Translations under genes and position numbers: made by a program
In this document: in pieces, positions 8,063 to 16,841 of the stretch
How positions within the stretch are numbered: position 1 is the stretch's first letter
Layout of the letters: the number at the start of each line of letters is the position of its first letter
Notes under the pieces: generated by a model
Database searches by the model: none
What the model saw: only the letters and a program-made list of their open reading frames with translations
Told to the model about the DNA's origin: nothing
Source of the DNA: Bacillus sp. FJAT-14578
GTDB lineage: Bacteria; Bacillota; Bacilli; Bacillales; Bacillaceae_H
Assembly (NCBI RefSeq): GCF_000504165.1
Contig: NZ_AYSE01000001.1
Coordinates: forward strand, 992,001-1,056,000
Length of the DNA stretch: 64,000 nucleotides
Reading direction: 5' to 3'

Positions 8063-9001
8063 ATGAAAAACGAAAAAGGCTACACCTTGCTTACAGTCCT
8101 GATGATGATGGTTTTAATGGTGACGTTCGGACTCGTGTTGGCAAGCGGTACTCTCAATACAGCAAAGCAAAATAATTTAACCGAAAAGGAAGTGCAGCTA
8201 ACAGATTTAGCTGAAATGGGGGTTATACACTATCAGCAGAAAGTAAAGGCTATCTTAAAAGACATTCAACCTGATGATCCCGCTGCTTTACCAGAGGGGA
8301 CCAAGCCTGAACTGATATCAGAAAAACTGCTTAGAGAGGGGCCAGATTTCAACAAAAACTATGACTTAATAGTAAAATCATCCGAAAGCGGAGAACCTCT
8401 TAAAAAGTTTATGATTGACTCCATTAAAATTAATCAGTCAGACACCAAGACTATCACTATAGGGTTTCAAAGTACAGGTTGCTTTGATAACTGCAGTAAT
8501 TCCACTAACATATATACAGTTGATGGAGAACTCAAATTTAACTGGGCCGGAGGGGGGCCTGGAAATTTCACTATTCCCGTGACTGAACAAATTGATTGCA
8601 AAACATTGATGAAGGATAATAATTTCCAAGTGAAACAAAACTGTACTATTTACTCTAACCTAGAGAATTTTGTAGAAGATCGACACAAGGATTCGATAAA
8701 AGTACACGACGTTAGAGTGCATATTACGGGAGATGCCGATTTAAAAAACTTGGACTTTTCCAACGGCGGAACCGTCTGTGTGTATGGAACATTAAGTGAT
8801 AAATACAATTCTAATGTGCAAGGCGCTGAAAAAAAAGCCACCATTTATACTTACAACGCTGACCAAACGATCAACGTCGATACCCTTGACTCTACCATCA
8901 TTGTCGGGGAAACAGAGACAAATAATGCTTGCATGCAAAAAAGTGCATCTTCGTCCGAAGGTGTATGGGATATTGACAAACGCTTAGTGGAATATCAATA
9001 A
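8063..9001 (+). CDS. Minor pilin, PilX/GspK-like, lacking Glu5
   Basis: 312 residues. The leader is MKNEKG followed by YTLLTVLMMMVLMV: the position that carries Glu5 in other pilins is Thr. That is the hallmark of GspK/PilX-type tip subunits. The large domain has seven cysteines (CFDNC, IDCK, QNCT, TVCVY, NACMQ), which could form disulfides outside the cell, and a Gly-rich AGGGPGNF stretch. ATG at 8063 is chosen over 8057 because AAGGGG lies 6 nt upstream of 8063 and touches 8057. It is the last gene before a two-way terminator. Confidence 0.75.
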   Translation: MKNEKGYTLLTVLMMMVLMVTFGLVLASGTLNTAKQNNLTEKEVQLTDLAEMGVIHYQQKVKAILKDIQPDDPAALPEGTKPELISEKLLREGPDFNKNYDLIVKSSESGEPLKKFMIDSIKINQSDTKTITIGFQSTGCFDNCSNSTNIYTVDGELKFNWAGGGPGNFTIPVTEQIDCKTLMKDNNFQVKQNCTIYSNLENFVEDRHKDSIKVHDVRVHITGDADLKNLDFSNGGTVCVYGTLSDKYNSNVQGAEKKATIYTYNADQTINVDTLDSTIIVGETETNNACMQKSASSSEGVWDIDKRLVEYQ

Positions 9002-9020
9002 TATACATCCAATAGTACGC

Positions 9021-9053
9021 AAAAGAGTCCTAACATTTAGTAGGACTCTTTTG
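9021..9053. terminator. Bidirectional terminator between minor pilins and folC
   Basis: A 12-bp perfect stem (AAAAGAGTCCTA / TAGGACTCTTTT) with an 8-nt loop, A-rich on one side and T-rich on the other. It serves the pilin cassette on plus and folC on minus. The folC stop codon lies within it. Confidence 0.85.
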
Positions 9054-10350
9054 ATTTGATTAAAAATTGCCTTACCTCCGAAATGAAATACAGCGACCCG
9101 GTGACGATTAACATGTCGTTCCCCGTCTGAAGCTTCTTTTTCCCTTCTTTCAAAGCAAGCTGCCAATCTTCTTCAAACGAGCTATTGTCCCGGGGAACGA
9201 TTTCAGAAAGTTCTTGGGCTCCATAAGCCCTCGGGAAGTCAAAACTCGTAAACGTCAGCGAAGCAGCGACTTCCTCGAGCTTCTCGATCATATCCTTCGC
9301 GTCTTTATCTTTTAAACAACTAAAGATAATATGAATCCTCTTATCTTCATAGTGCAGCCTCAATGTGGAAACGAGGCTTTCGATCCCTTGGATATTGTGT
9401 GCTCCATCAATGATGACTGTGGGATTTCCACTCATTTTTTCAAATCGCCCAATCCATTTGGCTGCACGCAATCCCTCGCGAATGTCCGCTTCTTCAAGAA
9501 GCGCTTCTCCCTGCTCTTTCAAATAAACAGCGGCCATCGCGGCAAGCGACGCATTTTTCACTTGATGATAGCCCATCATCGTAATGTGCAAATCCGTCAA
9601 TGTACCGGCTGACATTTCAAGAGCAAACTTTTCGCCTGACTGCAATGTTTCATAAGAAACATTATGAAAATCTTTTCCTAACAAATATAGAGGAGCTTGT
9701 TTCTCAGTTGCTGTTTCCACTAAGATTTCCTGTGCTTCCTTTTGCTCGACAGCCGAAATAAGCGGTACTTGCGGCTTAATGATTCCCGCTTTTTCTTTCG
9801 TAATCTCTTCCACCGTTTCTCCTAAAATGTGCGTATGATCAAATCCGATGTTCGTAATGATCGTTAAAATTGGTTCTAAAACATTCGTCGAATCAAGGCG
9901 GCCGCCTAAGCCTGTTTCAAAAATGACGAAGTCTTGCTTATTCAGTTTCCCGAAATAATAAAACGCCATGATCGTGATCACTTCAAACTCCGTCGCTTCC
10001 CCTAACTCTGTTTCCTCCAATTGTTCGACAACAGGACGAACCGCATTTACAAGATGAATCATGTCTTCATCTGAAATGGGTTGCCCATCTACGCTAATTC
10101 GCTCATTGAAAGTTTCAATATATGGTGATGTGAAGGTGCCCACTTGATAGCCCGCTTGCTGTAAAATGTTTCGCAAGTAACAGACGGTCGAGCCTTTCCC
10201 GTTTGTTCCTGCCACATGAATAGCTTTCATATGCTGATGCGGATTCCCCAATTGTCCGAGCATCCATGTCATCCGCTCCAAACCCGGTTTGATTCCAAAA
10301 CGAAGCCGATTATGAATCCATTCTAACGCTTCCATATAAGTCTCCATCAT
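9037..10350 (-). CDS. folC: Folylpolyglutamate synthase / dihydrofolate synthase
   Basis: 437 residues, Mur-ligase superfamily. It adds glutamate to (dihydro)folate in the cytoplasm. Seen: P-loop HVAGTNGKGST at about 45-55, TFTSPYIETFNERI, the ETGLGGRLDSTNV motif, and the Mur-ligase Asp/His segment VIIDGAHNIQG. The frame opens at GTG 10362, but AAGGG lies directly before ATG 10350 (also 10347), so 10350 is used. As in B. subtilis it sits between valS and comC, here with pilus genes interposed. Confidence 0.95.
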   Translation of the reverse strand: MMETYMEALEWIHNRLRFGIKPGLERMTWMLGQLGNPHQHMKAIHVAGTNGKGSTVCYLRNILQQAGYQVGTFTSPYIETFNERISVDGQPISDEDMIHLVNAVRPVVEQLEETELGEATEFEVITIMAFYYFGKLNKQDFVIFETGLGGRLDSTNVLEPILTIITNIGFDHTHILGETVEEITKEKAGIIKPQVPLISAVEQKEAQEILVETATEKQAPLYLLGKDFHNVSYETLQSGEKFALEMSAGTLTDLHITMMGYHQVKNASLAAMAAVYLKEQGEALLEEADIREGLRAAKWIGRFEKMSGNPTVIIDGAHNIQGIESLVSTLRLHYEDKRIHIIFSCLKDKDAKDMIEKLEEVAASLTFTSFDFPRAYGAQELSEIVPRDNSSFEEDWQLALKEGKKKLQTGNDMLIVTGSLYFISEVRQFLIKSKESY

Positions 10351-10418
10351 TCTGCCCTTCACCCTTCTTCTATATTTCTATACTTTTATTTTTCATCTTC
10401 ACTAGAGACTAATTATAT

Positions 10419-10449
10419 AAAAAAAAGACACTGCCGTACAGACAGTGTC
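10419..10449 (-). terminator. Rho-independent terminator downstream of valS
   Basis: GACACTG / CAGTGTC stem with a 9-nt loop, followed on the minus strand by eight or more T. It lies just downstream of the family C repeat that follows valS. Confidence 0.85.
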
Positions 10450-10458
10450 CTTTCTTAA

Positions 10459-10580
10459 TGGTGTCTAGCTCCAGGCGCCATCGGCTCTCGGGTCTAGTCA
10501 ATCGCTTCTGAAGGCAAAAAGCTTATCAGCCAGCGCTCGTCTTATGCTTGTCGGCGATTACGGACGCCTTGCGCTTTTCC
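10459..10580. repeat. Family C dispersed repeat (GTGTCTAGCTCCAG ... GCGCTTTTCC)
   Basis: A 122-bp element with ends GTGTCTAGCTCCAGGCGCC and CGGACGCCTTGCGCTTTTCC and internal CTTATGCTTGTCGGCGATTA. I recall near-identical ends in intergenic repeats of many Bacillaceae genomes. The ends are partly complementary (GGCGCC with GGACGCC), so the transcript can fold. It begins 2 nt after the valS stop codon. Only one copy was seen here. Confidence 0.65.
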
Positions 10581-10582
10581 TA

Positions 10583-13228
10583 TTAACCTTTTAACTCAGC
10601 AATACGAGCTTCAACTGACGTACGTTTTTCAACGTAGTCTGCTTCTTTCTTGCGCTCTTCTTCAATTACATTTTCCGGTGCTTTGGCAATAAAGCCTTGG
10701 TTGCTTAATTTCTTTTGTACACGCTCGACTTCTTTGTTCCACTTGTCTAACTCTTTTTCAAGACGCTTAATTTCTTCCTCGACGTTAATTAAGCCCTCAA
10801 GCGGTAAAATAAGCTCCGCGCCTGTCACAACGGCACTCATCGCTTTGTCTGCCACTTCCACTTCCGTTGCGATCACGAGTTCGCTCGGGTTACAGAAACG
10901 CTCTAAATAAGCGCGGTTCTTTTCAAGCTGCCCTTGAATGTTTGCATCTTTCGCTTTAATGTGAAGCTTCACTTGCTTACTCATCGGAGTATTCACTTCC
11001 GCACGGATATTACGCACAGCGCGAATAATGTCTACCAACAAGCGCATTTCTTCAGCCGCTTCAGTATCCGTTAAGTCTGTACGCACTTCCGGCCATTTCG
11101 CTACTGTAATCGATTCGCCTTCATGCGGCAAGTTCTGCCAAATTTCCTCGGTAATAAACGGCATGAATGGATGTAAAAGGCGCATTGTGTTGTCTAATAC
11201 GTAAGCCAAGATGGAACGAGTCGTTTTCTTCGCAGTTTCATCTTCTCCGTAAAGCGGCAATTTCGCCATTTCAATGTACCAATCACAGAAATCATCCCAA
11301 ATGAAGTTATAAAGAACACGGCCCACTTCACCGAATTCATACTTCTCTGCAAGCTTCGTGACCGTTTCGATCGTTTCATTCAAACGAGTCAAAATCCACT
11401 TATCAGCAACAGATTTTTCACCGCTTAAATCGATTTCTTCATATGTCAATCCAGCCATGTTCATTAAAGCGAAACGGGAAGCATTCCAAATTTTGTTTGC
11501 AAAGTTCCACGTTGCTTCTACTTTTTCCGTGCTGTAGCGTAAATCTTGACCCGGTGAAGAGCCTGTTGATAAGAAATAACGAAGAGAGTCCGCTCCGTAT
11601 TGATCAATGACTTCCATCGGATCAACACCGTTGCCAAGAGATTTACTCATTTTGCGCCCTTGTGCATCACGCACGAGTCCGTGAATCAACACATCTTTAA
11701 ATGGACGTTTGCCGGTAAACTCAAGACCTTGGAAGATCATGCGTGATACCCAGAAGAAAATGATGTCATAACCTGTCACCAACACATCTGTCGGGTAAAA
11801 ACGCTGATAATCGATCGACTCCGTATCAGGCCAGCCCATTGTCGAGAACGGCCATAATGCAGAACTGAACCATGTATCCAAAACGTCGTTATCCTGTTCC
11901 CAGTTCTCGATATCTGCCGGCGGCTCATGATCGACATGTACCTCGCCTGTCTCCTTATGATACCAAGCCGGAATGCGGTGGCCCCACCATAATTGACGAG
12001 AAATACACCAATCGCGAATGTTTTCCATCCAGTGTAAATATGTTTTCTCGAAACGCTCCGGCACGAAGTTCACTTTTTCGTCAGCCGCTTTTTGCAATTC
12101 AATCGACGCATCCGCTAATGGCTGCATTTTCACGAACCATTGCGTAGAAAGGTATGGTTCTACAACCGCACCGCTGCGCTCGCTGTGGCCGACAGAGTGC
12201 ATATGGTCTTCGATTTTAAATAACACGCCTTCTTCTTGAAGATCTTTGACGATTTGCTTACGGCATTCGAAACGATCCATTCCTTCATATTTGCCGGCTT
12301 TGTCATTCATCGTACCGTCCGGATTCATGACAAGGATACGCTCCAGATTATGGCGGTTTCCGATTTCAAAGTCGTTCGGGTCATGCGCCGGTGTAATCTT
12401 AACCGCTCCTGAACCGAATTCCATATCCACATAGTCATCGCCTACGATTGGAATTTCGCGGCCTGTAATCGGAAGAACAACCATTTTGCCGATTAAGTGC
12501 TTATAGCGCTCATCTTCTGGATGAACGGCAACCGCTGTATCTCCAAGCATCGTTTCAGGGCGGGTTGTCGCCACTTCAATATGGCCGGAACCGTCTGCTA
12601 ACGGATAGCGCATATGATAAAATGCACCTTGTACGTCTTTGTAAATAACCTCGATGTCTGATAACGCCGTTTTCGTTGCAGGATCCCAGTTGATGATGTA
12701 TTCACCGCGATAGATCAAGCCTTTTTTATAAAGGGTAACGAATACTTCACGTACCGCTTTAGACAGACCTTCATCCAATGTAAAGCGCTCGCGGGAATAA
12801 TCGAGTCCAAGACCCAGCTTCGCCCATTGTGCACGAATATGGCTCGCATATTCTTCTTTCCATTTCCATGTTTCTTCGACGAATTTTTCACGTCCTAAAT
12901 CGTAGCGCGAAATCCCTTCATGACGAAGCTTTTCTTCCACTTTCGCTTGTGTCGCGATTCCCGCATGGTCCATACCAGGCAGCCATAACACATCAAAACC
13001 TTGCATGCGCTTCATGCGTGTCACGATATCTTGCAGCGTCGTATCCCACGCGTGCCCTAAGTGGAGCTTACCTGTTACGTTTGGCGGCGGAATAACGATT
13101 GTATAAGGCTGTTTTTCCTGATCATTCGTTGCTTCGAAAAACTTTCCGTCAAGCCAGTAGTTGTAACGGTTGGCTTCAACGGCTTTCGGATCGTATTTTG
13201 TTGACATGGTGATTTCCTGTTCTGCCAT
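10583..13228 (-). CDS. valS: Valyl-tRNA synthetase
   Basis: 881-residue class I aminoacyl-tRNA synthetase that charges tRNA-Val and edits Thr. Seen: the HIGH-type motif LHLGHAWD at about 55-62, the CP1 editing domain with [17 protein letters not shown] within [11 protein letters not shown] at about 525, a tRNA anticodon-binding domain, and a C-terminal coiled coil ([27 protein letters not shown] region). The start is ATG at 13228 with GGAGG 11 nt upstream and N-terminal agreement with B. subtilis ValS. Expression is controlled by the T-box leader upstream. Confidence 0.98.
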   Translation of the reverse strand: MAEQEITMSTKYDPKAVEANRYNYWLDGKFFEATNDQEKQPYTIVIPPPNVTGKLHLGHAWDTTLQDIVTRMKRMQGFDVLWLPGMDHAGIATQAKVEEKLRHEGISRYDLGREKFVEETWKWKEEYASHIRAQWAKLGLGLDYSRERFTLDEGLSKAVREVFVTLYKKGLIYRGEYIINWDPATKTALSDIEVIYKDVQGAFYHMRYPLADGSGHIEVATTRPETMLGDTAVAVHPEDERYKHLIGKMVVLPITGREIPIVGDDYVDMEFGSGAVKITPAHDPNDFEIGNRHNLERILVMNPDGTMNDKAGKYEGMDRFECRKQIVKDLQEEGVLFKIEDHMHSVGHSERSGAVVEPYLSTQWFVKMQPLADASIELQKAADEKVNFVPERFEKTYLHWMENIRDWCISRQLWWGHRIPAWYHKETGEVHVDHEPPADIENWEQDNDVLDTWFSSALWPFSTMGWPDTESIDYQRFYPTDVLVTGYDIIFFWVSRMIFQGLEFTGKRPFKDVLIHGLVRDAQGRKMSKSLGNGVDPMEVIDQYGADSLRYFLSTGSSPGQDLRYSTEKVEATWNFANKIWNASRFALMNMAGLTYEEIDLSGEKSVADKWILTRLNETIETVTKLAEKYEFGEVGRVLYNFIWDDFCDWYIEMAKLPLYGEDETAKKTTRSILAYVLDNTMRLLHPFMPFITEEIWQNLPHEGESITVAKWPEVRTDLTDTEAAEEMRLLVDIIRAVRNIRAEVNTPMSKQVKLHIKAKDANIQGQLEKNRAYLERFCNPSELVIATEVEVADKAMSAVVTGAELILPLEGLINVEEEIKRLEKELDKWNKEVERVQKKLSNQGFIAKAPENVIEEERKKEADYVEKRTSVEARIAELKG

Positions 13229-13249
13229 TTTTCCTTACCTCCATTAAAG

Positions 13250-13545
13250 AAATAAAAAACTCCTTTCATCACATAAAAGGACGAAAGGAGTGAGTTTCGC
13301 GGTACCACCTTTTTTCATAAGCCTTATGTACAAACGGATAGGCTTATGCACTTAAACAGATAACGGTCTGTTCCGTCTTTTCCTACTAATGCCCTTGTAG
13401 ATACTTGATCAAGCTCTTGAAGGCATGTTCGTAAAAGCTGCTCATGGGCGACATTCGAGCGTGACCATCCTAAGAAGTCTCACAGCCAAGGACTTCTCTT
13501 TCTGAAGGCGTACACTGCCCTACTCTTCCCAATCGGTGCGTTTTT
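13250..13545 (-). promoter_or_regulatory. T-box riboswitch (Val, GUC specifier) controlling valS
   Basis: Read on the minus strand: stem I with the GAAGAGTAG (AGTA-type) and AGAGA motifs, a specifier region GATGGTCACGC in which GTC followed by A is the expected Val codon, and the T-box AAGGTGGTACCGCG (complement of about 13299-13312) that pairs with the tRNA acceptor end. The terminator helix ACTCCTTTC/GAAAGGAGT (13259-13291) with a T run follows. Uncharged tRNA-Val should favour the antiterminator. Specifier choice is by motif spacing, not a computed fold. Confidence 0.92.
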
Positions 13546-13548
13546 TAT

Positions 13549-13600
13549 ATAAAGGAAACTTCCATCCGCGGGACTTACTGCCCGTTAACGCGGGATTAAA
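13549..13600. repeat. Family A repeat copy within the valS leader
   Basis: TATAAAGGAAACTTCCAT at one end and CTGCCCGTTAACGCGGG at the other: the short form of family A. It lies between the valS promoter and T-box stem I, so it is transcribed as part of the leader. Confidence 0.75.
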
Positions 13601-13615
13601 AAGTCTCGTAACTAT

Positions 13616-13643
13616 ACTATATGAAAAATCTATCAATCGTCAA
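13616..13643 (-). promoter_or_regulatory. Sigma-A promoter of valS
   Basis: On the minus strand, TTGACG (13638-13643), 16 nt, TATAGT (13616-13621). A second -10 option, TAGTAT, lies 2 nt on at 18-nt spacing. It implies a leader of about 380 nt before valS. Confidence 0.65.
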
Positions 13644-13702
13644 TAATCTTCTCCATTTTTTTCGTGTTGTATTCATGTTTCGGAAAAATTGATACAAAAT
13701 TC

Positions 13703-13730
13703 ACCATGGTGCCCCTCTCTTCATACGATA
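13703..13730 (+). promoter_or_regulatory. Sigma-K-like promoter for the small membrane protein
   Basis: ACC (13703-13705), 16 nt, CATACGATA (13722-13730) fits the late mother-cell sigma-K pattern AC-N16-CATAnnnTA. The start codon is 38 nt downstream. The same arrangement is found before gerE. Confidence 0.4.
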
Positions 13731-13767
13731 CACTAGGCAAACTCTACAGAAGAAAGGACAAGATACG

Positions 13768-13959
13768 ATGAAAAAACGGTTTAACTCTTATAAATTTCAA
13801 AAGTGGACGCGTAATGCCAGTGCCGTTTGTGCCCAATTCATTATTCCGTTGACCATCTTCCAAGCGGTTCGGACCGTTTTTTTTCCGACCACCTTTGATG
13901 TGCTGCTTTTAACATTGCTTATCATTTTGGCTGCCGCCGTCTATTTAGAATGGGTATGA
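13768..13959 (+). CDS. Small membrane protein of unknown function
   Basis: 63 residues, not recognised. A basic N-terminus (MKKRFNSYKFQKWTR) is followed by two hydrophobic stretches (about 20-35 and 42-61) ending VYLEWV. It has a good AAAGGA ribosome binding site 8-9 nt before ATG 13768, opposite orientation to its neighbours, and a sigma-K-like promoter. Location beside ysxE/spoVID and that promoter suggest expression in the sporulation mother cell, by inference. Confidence 0.6.
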   Translation: MKKRFNSYKFQKWTRNASAVCAQFIIPLTIFQAVRTVFFPTTFDVLLLTLLIILAAAVYLEWV

Positions 13960-14044
13960 AAGAAGGACGAAATTTTCGCTATAAGGTGCGGACGGGCGGC
14001 TCTTGTCCGCTGGAAAAATTGAAAAAGACGGCGGTGATCAAAAA

Positions 14045-14089
14045 CAAAAAAACAAGCCATATACATAACGACAGTTACGTATTGGCTTG
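14045..14089 (-). terminator. Terminator of ysxE
   Basis: Long imperfect stem (CAAGCCAATACGTAAC with GTTATGTATATGGCTTG on the minus strand) followed by TTTTTTTG. It includes the ysxE stop codon. Confidence 0.8.
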
Positions 14090-15127
14090 TGCTTGTGCTG
14101 CCTGTTCGGCAGCCGCTTTTTTTTGTTGTTCTGCCTGCATGATTCTCGTCAGCAGCTGTTCAATATTTTTCATGTGCCAATAGGCCGCTACTAATGTCTG
14201 GACATGCTTCATCTCTTTTTGGGATTTACGTTCGTTCCGGTATCTGTCAACCGCCCTGACAATCGATTCCGGAAACGCCAAATAACTGTAGAACAAAAGC
14301 AGCTCCTCTTCTTTTAAGGGAAAACGCTGCTGATAAGTCGTAAACCATTCATAGTTTTCATAACTTTGGATGGGATACGTTTTGAATGCCCGGAAATAAA
14401 AGGACATGATATCGTAAATAGGAGAGGCTTCCTTTGCTTGTTCAAAATTAATGAAGTAGCCATTGCCATTCTCGTCATACACGAAGTGTTTAGAAGACAA
14501 CTTTCCATGGATTGTCACGAGACGGGCATTTTCCTTTTCCTTCATGATCTCATACCATTCATCCAGTTTGCTCCGGGCAAACCCCAGTGCTTGTGAGCAT
14601 TCATGATAAAACATGCAAAAATATAATTCAAACGGAGCCATGTAAACTTTTTGTTCACATTCAGCCACGTATTTTTCCAAGTCTTCTTTTCGATTTTCCC
14701 ATTGTTTATTCAATAAATCGTAATGGCCCTTTACATCCTCTTGCTTCAACTTTATTTCATGTGACGTAATCGAGTGAAGCTGGGCCAGTTCTTGAAACAA
14801 TTTATGATAGCGAATGTCACGTTCTTCTTTTGGCTCATTCGGAAGCCATGGCATCATATAGTAAGCATTAGTGCCTTCATAGACGATGTACTGCCCGTCA
14901 TGCGTGTGATACGGGCGAACCATTTTCATAAACCCTTTTTGAGCGAGCGCACTCATGGTTTGAATAAAGTTCGTTCCTTGTCTGGAAGAAGAAGCCAGCT
15001 TTTTTAAAGCAAATGTACCTTTATCTGTATACACTTTCTTCATTTTTCCATAGTCTTCCACAAAATCAACCTTTAAACGATATGGATGCAGCAACTCTTG
15101 ATAATCAACAATCGTTTCGTGTCTCAC
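14075..15127 (-). CDS. ysxE: Spore coat kinase-like protein YsxE (CotS family)
   Basis: 350 residues of the aminoglycoside-phosphotransferase/choline-kinase-like CotS family, recruited to the spore coat in B. subtilis. Seen: an N-lobe with ALKKLASSSRQG, a hinge YYMMPWLP, the catalytic-loop-like LVTIHGKLSSKHFVYDENG (Lys-containing instead of the usual HGDLxxxN), then YFINFEQAKEASPIYDI in place of a DFD motif. The catalytic Asp residues are therefore missing and it may be a pseudokinase. The C-terminus is Ala/Gln-rich (AAEQAAQAQ). Start GTG at 15127, GAGGG 7 nt upstream. It lies downstream of spoVID as in B. subtilis. Confidence 0.88.
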   Translation of the reverse strand: MRHETIVDYQELLHPYRLKVDFVEDYGKMKKVYTDKGTFALKKLASSSRQGTNFIQTMSALAQKGFMKMVRPYHTHDGQYIVYEGTNAYYMMPWLPNEPKEERDIRYHKLFQELAQLHSITSHEIKLKQEDVKGHYDLLNKQWENRKEDLEKYVAECEQKVYMAPFELYFCMFYHECSQALGFARSKLDEWYEIMKEKENARLVTIHGKLSSKHFVYDENGNGYFINFEQAKEASPIYDIMSFYFRAFKTYPIQSYENYEWFTTYQQRFPLKEEELLLFYSYLAFPESIVRAVDRYRNERKSQKEMKHVQTLVAAYWHMKNIEQLLTRIMQAEQQKKAAAEQAAQAQANT

Positions 15128-15307
15128 TCTCTTTCCCTCATTTTATAGGATTTTAAAAACAGAAGAAGAAACCGAGCAGCAACACGGCTGCCCGACATAT
15201 ATATCCCTATTAATCCAACTTAAGTATTTAACGTTTAATATCTGTTTTCACCCTATTTTCGCTTTTCTGTTCTTCCATCTTGAACCGGCTCAAAAAGGTC
15301 CTCGTAT

Positions 15308-15401
15308 AAACTCTGGCAAGAGCCCGCAAGGGTGTTTGCCAGAGTTTTATGCGTAACTAACTAAAAATGGATGTTTTTTATCTATTTTCAGTTAGTTATG
15401 C
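15308..15401 (-). terminator. Two tandem hairpins between spoVID and ysxE
   Basis: Hairpin 1 (15308-15347) pairs AAACTCTGGCAA with TTGCCAGAGTTT. Hairpin 2 (15351-15401) pairs GCGTAACTAACT with AGTTAGTTATGC and lies directly after spoVID. On minus, hairpin 2 comes first. T-rich flanks suggest full or partial termination, or mRNA stabilisation, between the two spore genes. Confidence 0.6.
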
Positions 15402-15412
15402 GGATTCATATA

Positions 15413-16618
15413 TTAGCGTTTTAATCCTACTGGAATAGTTAAAATCGTTCCCTCGGAGAGATCATGCTCATCTTCAATATTATTCACCCGAAGCAAATTT
15501 TGCACATTGGTATCATAACGTTCCGCAATTTGCTCTAGTGAATCTCCATTTTGAACAATGCACATTTTTAAACGCGAAAAGTCCTCTTCTTCATTTTTTG
15601 AAAAAAGCTGCGTTAAATAAAGAGCATTTTCTTTGCGCACCGCTTTCTCTGCTTTCTCTTCTTCCTCTACTTGCTCAGCCTTTGGAACTTCCGCATATTG
15701 CTGATAAGCCTTTTCCCTTGTCTCCGCTTCCGCATTCTCCTCTTCAGCCCATAAAGGAATCATATTTTTGGCTCTTAACTCAAAAGAAGGTACAGCGGCA
15801 GCTTCCGCTTCATGAGGCTGCTCTTTTTTCACTTCCACTTCAAACGGTTCATACAGCTCTTCTTCATGAGATAGACTGGAATCGGCAAAGTACGAATCAG
15901 GCGTCGTATCCCCTGCAGATAGACGTTCTATTCCCTGTACCTCTTGCTGCTCTTCATTGTATTCTTCATGTTGCTGATGCAACAACGGCTCAAATTCAAT
16001 CACAGCCTGTTTGTCTTCCTGTTGCTCTTCCTTCAATTCATTACCATTCCGGTATAACGGCTCGAATTCAAATTCATCTGCTTCTTCTTCCTGCTGCTCT
16101 AAAAATATGGTTTGCTCTGTCTCTTCCTGCTGTACTTCCATTATTTCCTCTTGCTCTTCATCTTCTAATCTGGCTACACTTTGCTGTTCTCCGTACAAAC
16201 CTGTAATCGAAAGGTCTGCCGTTAAACTCAAGTTGTTTTCAGACGGAAAATCATAATCAAACATATCAATGGACACATATACGTCTTCTAGATTTTGAAT
16301 GCGATTTTTCGGTATCGTGATATCGAGCGGAAACTGATGTTGAAATTCCGACATTCCATCTTCGCGAAGCAGCACCTCATGTATCTGTTTGCCATTCATA
16401 TATTCACGTAAAGATTGCTCTTCAGTATCGCTTTGAACATTTTTATATTCCCCTGTTAATATTAAAGCCCCACGGATGGACACATATTGCTCATCTTCTT
16501 GGATGGAGATATTTGGATCTAATGAAATGGATAATAACTCGCTCACTTCCTGTCCCCTTTGGAACCATACGGATTCTTCAATCGAAAAGCGTAAGCATGA
16601 TAGATTGTCCTGTGTCAA
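15413..16618 (-). CDS. spoVID: Spore coat morphogenetic protein SpoVID
   Basis: 401 residues. The conserved N-terminal domain (about 1-140, SIEESVWFQRGQEVSELLSI) drives encasement of the spore by coat proteins. A long acidic Glu/Gln-rich middle (about 150-330) is low complexity. The C-terminal LysM domain (about 350-398, QNGDSLEQIAERYDTN...LLRVNN) is that of SpoVID/SafA. Start is TTG at 16618, behind a GGAGG-rich site and matching the B. subtilis N-terminus. A sigma-E-like promoter lies upstream. Confidence 0.95.
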   Translation of the reverse strand: MTQDNLSCLRFSIEESVWFQRGQEVSELLSISLDPNISIQEDEQYVSIRGALILTGEYKNVQSDTEEQSLREYMNGKQIHEVLLREDGMSEFQHQFPLDITIPKNRIQNLEDVYVSIDMFDYDFPSENNLSLTADLSITGLYGEQQSVARLEDEEQEEIMEVQQEETEQTIFLEQQEEEADEFEFEPLYRNGNELKEEQQEDKQAVIEFEPLLHQQHEEYNEEQQEVQGIERLSAGDTTPDSYFADSSLSHEEELYEPFEVEVKKEQPHEAEAAAVPSFELRAKNMIPLWAEEENAEAETREKAYQQYAEVPKAEQVEEEEKAEKAVRKENALYLTQLFSKNEEEDFSRLKMCIVQNGDSLEQIAERYDTNVQNLLRVNNIEDEHDLSEGTILTIPVGLKR

Positions 16619-16666
16619 CTCCTACTCCTCCTTTCAAAACATCTGCCAATTGTCGATGTCATTACA

Positions 16667-16694
16667 ACGTATGAGCTTTCTCTTTTATTTATGT
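16667..16694 (-). promoter_or_regulatory. Sigma-E-like promoter of spoVID
   Basis: Minus strand: CATACGTT (16667-16674) as -10 and a CATAAAT-type -35 about 13-14 nt upstream. B. subtilis spoVID is known to be sigma-E dependent, which fits. Confidence 0.45.
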
Positions 16695-16773
16695 ATATAT
16701 TTTTTCACCTAAATGGTTTAATGCGTATAAAAACATACACATTAAGCCATATACACATAAGCGACTGACATAT

Positions 16774-16828
16774 AAAAAAGAGCTTTCACATTTTTTGTTT
16801 CTTCAACAAAAACATGAAAGCTCTTTTC
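16774..16828 (-). terminator. Terminator of the hem operon
   Basis: Stem of more than 20 bp (AAAAGAGCTTTCA with TGAAAGCTCTTTT, extended by a T/A-rich upper stem) with a T run on the minus side, 14 nt after hemL. Confidence 0.88.
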
Positions 16829-16841
16829 TTATATTAGAAGT

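Noticed and set aside
15538..16206. 222-residue plus-strand frame opposite spoVID
   Set aside because: It is the mirror of the Glu/Gln-rich low-complexity part of spoVID (read as Leu/Pro/His); no ribosome site.
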